From NCBI GenBank assembly GCA_902492995.1, contig CABUNR010000035.1:1-9263 (forward strand): DNA of 9,263 nucleotides, written 5' to 3'. The translations under genes were made by a program, and so were the position numbers. The stretch's first letter is position 1; the number at the start of each line of letters is the position of its first letter. The notes under the pieces are model-generated. The model did not search any database and was not told where the DNA came from. It saw only the letters and a list, made by a program, of their open reading frames with translations. This DNA is from OMSK01 sp902492995. GTDB taxonomy: Bacteria > Bacillota_I > Bacilli_A > RF39 > UBA660. Below, piece after piece: positions 5,571 to 9,263 of this stretch.

Positions 5571-5800
5571 TGAATATGAGTGTTACAGAATTAATGGATT
5601 ATAGATTAGAAAATCCAGATGTTGATGTAAAAGTTGATACTTATATAACAGAAAAATTAATAAGTAGAGAAAGAAGTAATGAAGTAGTTGAAAATTACGA
5701 ACTTTGGGGAAGTATGAGCAAAGAAAAAAAAGTAATAGGAAAACTAATTGGCAATTATAAAAAAACAAAAACAGGAAATATTATAAATGTAACAAGATAA
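5570..5800 (+). CDS. Small hypothetical protein, coupled to the upstream gene
   Basis: A 76-aa (or 74-aa) soluble protein that I do not recognise. It has a mixed acidic/basic sequence with MSVTELMDYRLENPDV at the start and a basic, Gly-containing end (GKLIGNYKKTKTGNIINVTR); there is no cysteine or membrane segment. The ATG at 5570 overlaps the TAA of the previous gene (TAATG), which suggests translational coupling. A second in-frame ATG at 5576 is better spaced (8 bases) from AAGGA at 5563-5567, so the start is uncertain by two codons. The stop is embedded in a small hairpin with a T-run, 33 bases before murE. Its fixed link to the HILMH protein suggests they act together, which is inference. 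Confidence 0.6.
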   Translation: MNMSVTELMDYRLENPDVDVKVDTYITEKLISRERSNEVVENYELWGSMSKEKKVIGKLIGNYKKTKTGNIINVTR

Positions 5801-5818
5801 GACATTAGTCTTTTTTTT
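5799..5818 (+). terminator. Weak terminator or attenuator before murE
   Basis: AAGAC (5799-5803) and GTCTT (5808-5812) form a 5-bp stem with loop ATTA, followed by eight T's (5811-5818). It overlaps the upstream stop codon. No room for a promoter exists between it and murE, so some readthrough must occur, or murE is served by a promoter inside the upstream ORF. Confidence 0.45.
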
Positions 5819-5833
5819 CTAAAAGGAGTTATT

Positions 5834-7183
5834 ATGATAAACATACAAAGTGATTCAAGAAAAATAAAAAAAGGTGATATATTTGTTGCCTTAAAATGTG
5901 AAGTAAATGATGGACACAAATATATAGATAAAGCTATAGAAAATGGAGCTTCAAAAATAATAGCTGAACATGGAGATTATAGCGTTGATACATTAATAGT
6001 AGATGATACAAGAAAATTTATAAATAAATATTTAGAAGAAAATTATAATAAATATCTAGATGAAATGACAATTATTGGAATAACAGGAACCAATGGAAAA
6101 ACAACAACTGCGTATTTAATCTATCAAGCATTAAACAAATTAGGTATAAAGTCTGCATATATAGGTACAATAGGATTTTATATTGATAAAAAAGAATGCG
6201 ATTTACCTAATACCAGTGTTGATATATGCGATACATATAATTTATTAATGGAAGCCTATCATAGAAAATGTAAGGTAGTTGTTTTAGAAGTAAGCAGTCA
6301 TGCATTAGCAAATAATAGATTATGTACTTTAAAATTTGATTTTGGTATATTTACAAATTTAACACAAGATCATTTAGATTTTCATAAAACAATGGAAAAT
6401 TATGCACTTGCAAAACAAAAATTATTTAGGATGTTGAAACCTAATGGAAAAGCTATAGTAAATATAGATGATTCATATAGTAACTATTATCTATTAAAGG
6501 AAAATAATAATATTACATATGGAAGAGAAGGAAAATATAGTTTTAAAAATTATGAACAAACAATTAAAGAAACTAGTTTTGATTTGTTATTAAATAATAA
6601 TACATATAAAATTAAAACGAAATTAATAGGAACTTATAATATATATAATTTAATGGCAACTATTACTACATTAAATAATATGAATATAAAAATAGAGGAC
6701 ATAATAAATGTAATTCCAGAATTAACAGCTCCACCTGGTAGAATGGATACAATAGATTATAATCATAATAAAATAATTATTGATTATGCTCATACACCAG
6801 ATGCAATATATAATATATTAAATTCTGTAAAAACAACTGGTAAAAAATATGTAATATTTGGATGTACTGGTGAAAGAGATAGATTAAAAAGACCAATAAT
6901 GGGTAGATTAGTTAGTGAAATGTCAGATTATATGATTATTACAGATGATGATCCACATAATGAAGATGAGCAAGAAATAGTAAATGATATATTAAAGGGT
7001 AATGATTTTAAAAATTATGAAATTTGTCTAGATAGAAAAGAAGCTATAAAAAGAGGAATGAAGTTATTAAAAGAAAATGATATTTTATTTATATTAGGTA
7101 AAGGTCATGAAGAATATATTGTAGGTAAAACCAGAATAAAACATAACGATAAAGAAGAAGTTTTAAAAATTATAAATAGTTAA
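5834..7183 (+). CDS. murE: MurE, UDP-MurNAc-tripeptide synthetase
   Basis: The cytoplasmic ligase that adds the third, usually diamino, residue to UDP-MurNAc-L-Ala-D-Glu using ATP. All Mur ligase hallmarks are present in 449 aa: SDSRKIKKGDIFVAL (6-20, UDP-binding domain); P-loop GTNGKTTT (85-92); LEVSSHAL (151-158); TNLTQDHLDFH (174-184); Lys194 in the ALAKQKLF stretch, the carbamylated lysine position; GTYNIYN (266-272); GRMD (302-305); DYAHTPDA (317-324); GCTGERDR (343-350); and GKGHE (422-426). The amino-acid specificity loop reads DDDPHNEDE (371-379), where meso-DAP enzymes have DNPR; the missing Arg argues for L-lysine or another substrate, though this is inference. The protein is short, because the usual 20-25 residues before the DSR motif are absent. 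The start is supported by AAAAGGAG five bases upstream. mraY follows from a separate promoter. Confidence 0.95.
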   Translation: MINIQSDSRKIKKGDIFVALKCEVNDGHKYIDKAIENGASKIIAEHGDYSVDTLIVDDTRKFINKYLEENYNKYLDEMTIIGITGTNGKTTTAYLIYQALNKLGIKSAYIGTIGFYIDKKECDLPNTSVDICDTYNLLMEAYHRKCKVVVLEVSSHALANNRLCTLKFDFGIFTNLTQDHLDFHKTMENYALAKQKLFRMLKPNGKAIVNIDDSYSNYYLLKENNNITYGREGKYSFKNYEQTIKETSFDLLLNNNTYKIKTKLIGTYNIYNLMATITTLNNMNIKIEDIINVIPELTAPPGRMDTIDYNHNKIIIDYAHTPDAIYNILNSVKTTGKKYVIFGCTGERDRLKRPIMGRLVSEMSDYMIITDDDPHNEDEQEIVNDILKGNDFKNYEICLDRKEAIKRGMKLLKENDILFILGKGHEEYIVGKTRIKHNDKEEVLKIINS

Positions 7184-7195
7184 ACTTCTTTTTTT
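7155..7195 (+). terminator. Terminator across the murE stop codon
   Basis: AAGAAGTTT (7155-7163) pairs with AAACTTCTT (7182-7190), a 9-bp stem with an 18-base loop, followed by T's to 7195. It includes the murE stop. A long loop makes it only moderately convincing. Confidence 0.55.
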
Positions 7196-7197
7196 AT

Positions 7198-7226
7198 TTG
7201 CAAAAATGTTAAAAAAAAGATATAAT
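7198..7226 (+). promoter_or_regulatory. Promoter for mraY
   Basis: TTGCAA (7198-7203), a 17-base spacer and a perfect TATAAT (7221-7226) directly follow the murE terminator. Transcription would start near 7233, about 150 bases before the preferred mraY start. Confidence 0.65.
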
Positions 7227-7230
7227 ACTA

Positions 7231-7382
7231 TATCTAGAGTTTTTTTAGATAATGTTTAGATAAAACTTATACTAATTTATTATAAAATAAAAAAGTTGTA
7301 AATTAATGTAAATTATATGATAAATTATGTACAAACTAATAAAAAAAATGATATACTTATTTTACGTTTAGGAGATGATTTT
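7231..7382 (+). promoter_or_regulatory. Long mraY leader with phased repeats
   Basis: The leader holds a hairpin (TATCTA 7231-7236 with TAGATA 7246-7251) and a direct repeat TTTAGATAA at 7244-7252 and 7255-7263 (11-base period). It also holds three copies of TAAATTA at 7299-7305, 7309-7315 and 7321-7327 (10- and 12-base spacing). AGGAG for mraY is at 7370-7374. Helical phasing could mark a protein-binding region; in DNA this AT-rich chance cannot be excluded. Confidence 0.35.
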
Positions 7383-8375
7383 GTGTTAGTTTTAGCAAAA
7401 GCAATGTTAGCCTTAATGATAGGATTTATTTTATCAATAATTTGTGGCTTAATTTTAATACCAATATTGAAGAAAAAAAAGGTTAAACAAACAGTTAGTG
7501 TATTTTTAAGAGGACAACATGATAAAAAACAAGGAACACCAACAATGGGAGGATTTATATTTATAATACCAACCATACTAACTATAGTTATATTGCTTTT
7601 AATGAATAAAATAGAGTGGTCAAATAATTTATTTATTATATTATTTGTATTCTTATCATATGCATTACTCGGATTTATAGATGATAGGTTAATTATTAAA
7701 AGAAGAAACAATGAAGGTCTTACGGAATTTCAAAAAATAGTGGGCCAACTTGCTATTGCACTTGTAACCTTTTATTTACTTATGAAAAGTGGACATGAAC
7801 CACAATTATATATTTATTCGCTTGGAATAAAAATACATATGGCATGGTTTTATGGAATATTCTTGTTATTTATTTTAGTAGCAAGTTCAAATGCAGTTAA
7901 TATAACAGATGGATTAGATGGGCTAGCAGGAGGACTTTCATTAATTGTTTTCTTAGCATTAGGTCTTATTACATGGAATTCAACATGGGTTACAGGACAT
8001 GCCGATATAGCAATTTTCTGTTTTATACTAGTAGGAGCATTACTTGGATTTCTATTCTTTAATACATATCCTGCTAAAATATTTATGGGAGATGTTGGAT
8101 CCTTATCACTTGGAGCAACAATGGCCATAATAGCAGTTTTAACAAACCATGAAATTACATTTATTATACTAGCAAGTGTATTTATAATTGAAACACTAGT
8201 ATGTATTATTCAAATGGCATCAATAATTATAAGAGGAAAAAAAGTATTTTTAATGACACCACTTCATCATCATTTTGAAAAACTTGGTTTTGAAGAAAGA
8301 GATATAGTTAAAACATTTTGGGTAGTAGGGTTAATACTTGCTATGGCAGGCGTTATGTTTGCCGTATGGTTATAA
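7383..8375 (+). CDS. mraY: MraY, phospho-MurNAc-pentapeptide transferase
   Basis: An integral membrane enzyme that transfers phospho-MurNAc-pentapeptide from UDP to undecaprenyl phosphate, making lipid I. About ten membrane segments are visible. Numbering from the preferred GTG start (330 aa), diagnostic motifs are GTPTMGG (about 51-57) on the cytoplasmic loop, FIDDRL (about 98-103; catalytic Asp pair), SSNAVNITDGLDGLAGG (about 171-187), FFNTYPAKIFMGDVGSLSLG (about 225-244; nucleotide site) and MTPLHHHFEKLGF (about 291-303; His cluster). The GTG at 7383 is preferred because AGGAG lies eight bases upstream and the protein then begins MLVLAKAMLALMIG, as usual for MraY. An in-frame ATG at 7317 would add 22 polar residues without a Shine-Dalgarno. 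It follows murE as in many dcw clusters, but murD and later cluster genes are absent; a terminator follows. Confidence 0.95.
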   Translation: MLVLAKAMLALMIGFILSIICGLILIPILKKKKVKQTVSVFLRGQHDKKQGTPTMGGFIFIIPTILTIVILLLMNKIEWSNNLFIILFVFLSYALLGFIDDRLIIKRRNNEGLTEFQKIVGQLAIALVTFYLLMKSGHEPQLYIYSLGIKIHMAWFYGIFLLFILVASSNAVNITDGLDGLAGGLSLIVFLALGLITWNSTWVTGHADIAIFCFILVGALLGFLFFNTYPAKIFMGDVGSLSLGATMAIIAVLTNHEITFIILASVFIIETLVCIIQMASIIIRGKKVFLMTPLHHHFEKLGFEERDIVKTFWVVGLILAMAGVMFAVWL

Positions 8376-8386
8376 AAAATACAAAA

Positions 8387-8426
8387 AATTAAAAATAACA
8401 GATAAAAAAATCTGTTATTTTTAATT
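8387..8426. terminator. Strong bidirectional terminator after mraY
   Basis: A perfect 17-bp stem, 8387-8403 with 8410-8426, closes a loop of six A's (AACAGAT and ATCTGTT at its top). The flanking A-run (8383-8388) gives T's on the minus strand, and T's within the 3' arm serve the plus strand. Confidence 0.75.
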
Positions 8427-8448
8427 GTAAAAAAAGAAAAAAGTGCGA

Positions 8449-8490
8449 TTTGTAATAATGTTTTGAGTATGATATTATGCCCTTAAAGGA
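8449..8490 (+). promoter_or_regulatory. Promoter and RBS of the Rpn-type pseudogene
   Basis: TTGTAA (8449-8454), an 18-base spacer and TG-A-TATTAT (8470-8478) form an extended -10 promoter whose -10 is identical to that at 5001-5009. AAAGGA is at 8485-8490, eight bases before ATG 8499. The signals are intact although the gene is broken. Confidence 0.55.
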
Positions 8491-8498
8491 CGTGAAAT

Positions 8499-9106
8499 AT
8501 GAAAAAAATAATACCAATGACATACGATGTGATGTTAAAAGTATTTAATAATGAAAAAAATATATCATTATTAGAAGAATTTATTGCTTTTTACATGGAT
8601 ATACCATTAAAAGAAGTAAAAGGAAACTTAAAACTATTAAAAAGAAATTTAGACAAAAATAATTTAAAATCATCAAAAAAAGAAGTAGATTTATTATTAG
8701 AATTAAATGGAAAAAATATGAGTTATACTAATGATGAAAAAGAAAATTATCTAATCGATTGGTACAAAGTATTTACAAGTAAAACAGAGGAAGAATTAGA
8801 AAAATCATCAAAGAAAGTATTGAGCAAAAAAACGCATCAAAACTAGTAGATTAAGTAATAAGGTTAAGTGGAGATGATGAGGTAATGATAGAATTTGACA
8901 TGAATAGTAAAAAAGATTTAGAGTTAAAAAGTGAATATGATGAAATGGTTTCGATGTTAAAAGAAAAAGAATAGAAATTAAAAGAAAAAGAACATAATAA
9001 TCAAATAGAAATCGTTAAAAATCTTCTGAAATTAAATTTAACTACTGACAATATTTCTTTAGCAACTGGACTTACTAAAGAAAAAATTAACAAACTAAAA
9101 GAATAA
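8499..9106 (+). pseudogene. Broken Rpn/PD-(D/E)XK family transposase-like gene
   Basis: A decayed member of the Rpn-type recombination-promoting nuclease/putative transposase family (PD-(D/E)XK fold). The N-terminus is typical: MKKIIPMTYDVMLKVFNNEKNISLLEEFIAFYMDIPLKEVKGNLKLLKRNL, then KKEVDLLLELNGK. The first catalytic Asp is therefore kept, but the sequence jumps to SYTNDEKENYLIDWYKVFTSKTEEEL, so the following ExQ/ExK catalytic strand and much of the centre are gone. The frame then stops at 8844. Homology continues two frames over: IKESIEQKNASKLVD, TAA at 8852, VIRLSGDDEVMIEFD, LELKSEYDEMV, TAG at 8972 (inside KEKE/KLKEKE) and IEIVKNLLKLNLTTDNISLATGLTKEKINKLKE to TAA 9104. The lesions are a large internal deletion, a frameshift near 8805-8822 and two nonsense codons where Glu is expected. 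The 115-codon first ORF is a fragment, not a complete protein. Confidence 0.8.
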
Positions 9107-9113
9107 TATGCTT

Positions 9114-9144
9114 AAAAAGATAGTTTACAAAAACTACTTTTTTT
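9114..9144 (+). terminator. Terminator after the Rpn-type pseudogene
   Basis: AAAAAG (9114-9119) plus TAGTTT (9121-9126) pairs with AAACTA (9131-9136) and CTTTTT (9137-9142), with one bulged A at 9120, a 4-base loop and seven T's at 9138-9144. Confidence 0.75.
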
Positions 9145-9155
9145 GATATCATTAA

Positions 9156-9171
9156 TATGATAGAAAAGAGG
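9156..9171 (+). promoter_or_regulatory. -10 box and RBS of the prepilin gene
   Basis: TATGAT (9156-9161) is a -10 candidate without a clear -35 box; AGAGG (9167-9171) lies seven bases before ATG 9179. The mRNA would begin near the Shine-Dalgarno. Confidence 0.4.
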
Positions 9172-9178
9172 TAAAAAT

Positions 9179-9263
9179 ATGATAACAAATAGTAAAAAAG
9201 GATTTACTTTAATAGAGCTTTTAGCAGTAATAGTAATACTAGCTATAATAGCTTTAATCGCAA
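9179..9263 (+). CDS. Type IV pilin-like prepilin, partial 5' end
   Basis: Only the first 28 codons are in the window. They carry a complete class III (type IV pilin) signal: a short basic leader MITNSKKG, then FTLIELLAVIVILAIIALIA. A prepilin peptidase would cut between Gly8 and Phe9, and Glu13 becomes the conserved Glu5 of the mature protein. The hydrophobic run is the N-terminal assembly helix. Such proteins form type IV pili, competence pseudopili (ComGC-like) or secretion pseudopili; which one cannot be judged without the rest. The start is supported by AGAGG seven bases upstream. A terminator separates it from the pseudogene before it, so it starts a new transcription unit. Confidence 0.9.
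   Translation, partial: MITNSKKGFTLIELLAVIVILAIIALIA

Noticed and set aside
5583..5768. 61-codon minus-strand ORF with a hydrophobic product
   Set aside because: It is antisense to the 76-aa gene; its Leu/Phe/Tyr richness is an artefact of AT-rich complement and there is no start signal.
7325..8128. Two minus-strand ORFs (7325-7711 and 7850-8128)
   Set aside because: Both lie wholly antisense to mraY, which has unmistakable conserved motifs; neither has a ribosome binding site or recognisable product.
1..9263. CRISPR array, tRNA, rRNA, or insertion-sequence termini
   Set aside because: No regularly spaced repeats of 25-35 bases, no tRNA cloverleaf with a TTC-type arm, no rRNA-like segment and no paired terminal inverted repeats around a transposase were seen by eye.

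Overview
The window is very AT-rich (codon third positions almost all A/T, poly-A/poly-T everywhere). Its features suggest a low-GC Gram-positive (Bacillota) bacterium: a lipobox lipoprotein, Shine-Dalgarno sites of AGGAGG/AGGTGAT type, a murE-mraY peptidoglycan pair and a type IV pilin-like prepilin. A cell-wall-bearing, uncultured gut Bacilli/Clostridia or RF39-like genome would fit. That placement is inference from gene style, not from a marker gene. All intact genes end in TAA, and the readable tryptophans are TGG, so nothing demands a non-standard code.

Layout. (1) Bases 1-832: tandem hairpins, then a lipoprotein gene (188-769) with two BamE/BLIP-like repeats, closed by a strong terminator. 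(2) 862-2297: a decayed ketopantoate reductase-like gene (N-terminal half missing, one in-frame TAG), followed at once by an intact radical SAM gene. (3) 2330-3544: a DUF1003 membrane protein, a remnant of a Rieske-containing FAD oxidoreductase reduced to its two ends, and a 70-aa coiled-coil protein. (4) 3547-4955: a ZIP-family metal transporter on the minus strand, divergent from a MazF/PemK-like gene that lacks a visible antitoxin. (5) 5025-8375: an unknown gene with a degenerate zincin-like HILMH motif, a translationally linked 76-aa ORF, then murE and mraY. (6) 8499-9263: a broken Rpn-type PD-(D/E)XK nuclease/transposase gene and the first 28 codons of a prepilin.

How the parts relate. 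The only clear pathway unit is murE-mraY: MurE adds the third residue of the stem peptide in the cytoplasm, and MraY loads the finished pentapeptide onto undecaprenyl phosphate at the membrane. The rest are mostly single-gene transcription units, each with its own promoter and a terminator that often overlaps the stop codon. The -10 box commonly lies only about 12-24 bases before the start codon, so several mRNAs are predicted to begin at or just before the Shine-Dalgarno. mraY is the exception, with a predicted leader of about 150 nt.

The main surprises are three separate pseudogenes in 9 kb, each recognisable from fragments in more than one frame or across stop codons. I see no convincing new multi-gene system. 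The best candidates for novelty are the HILMH protein with its small partner, the radical SAM enzyme lacking C-terminal cluster cysteines, and the mraY leader.
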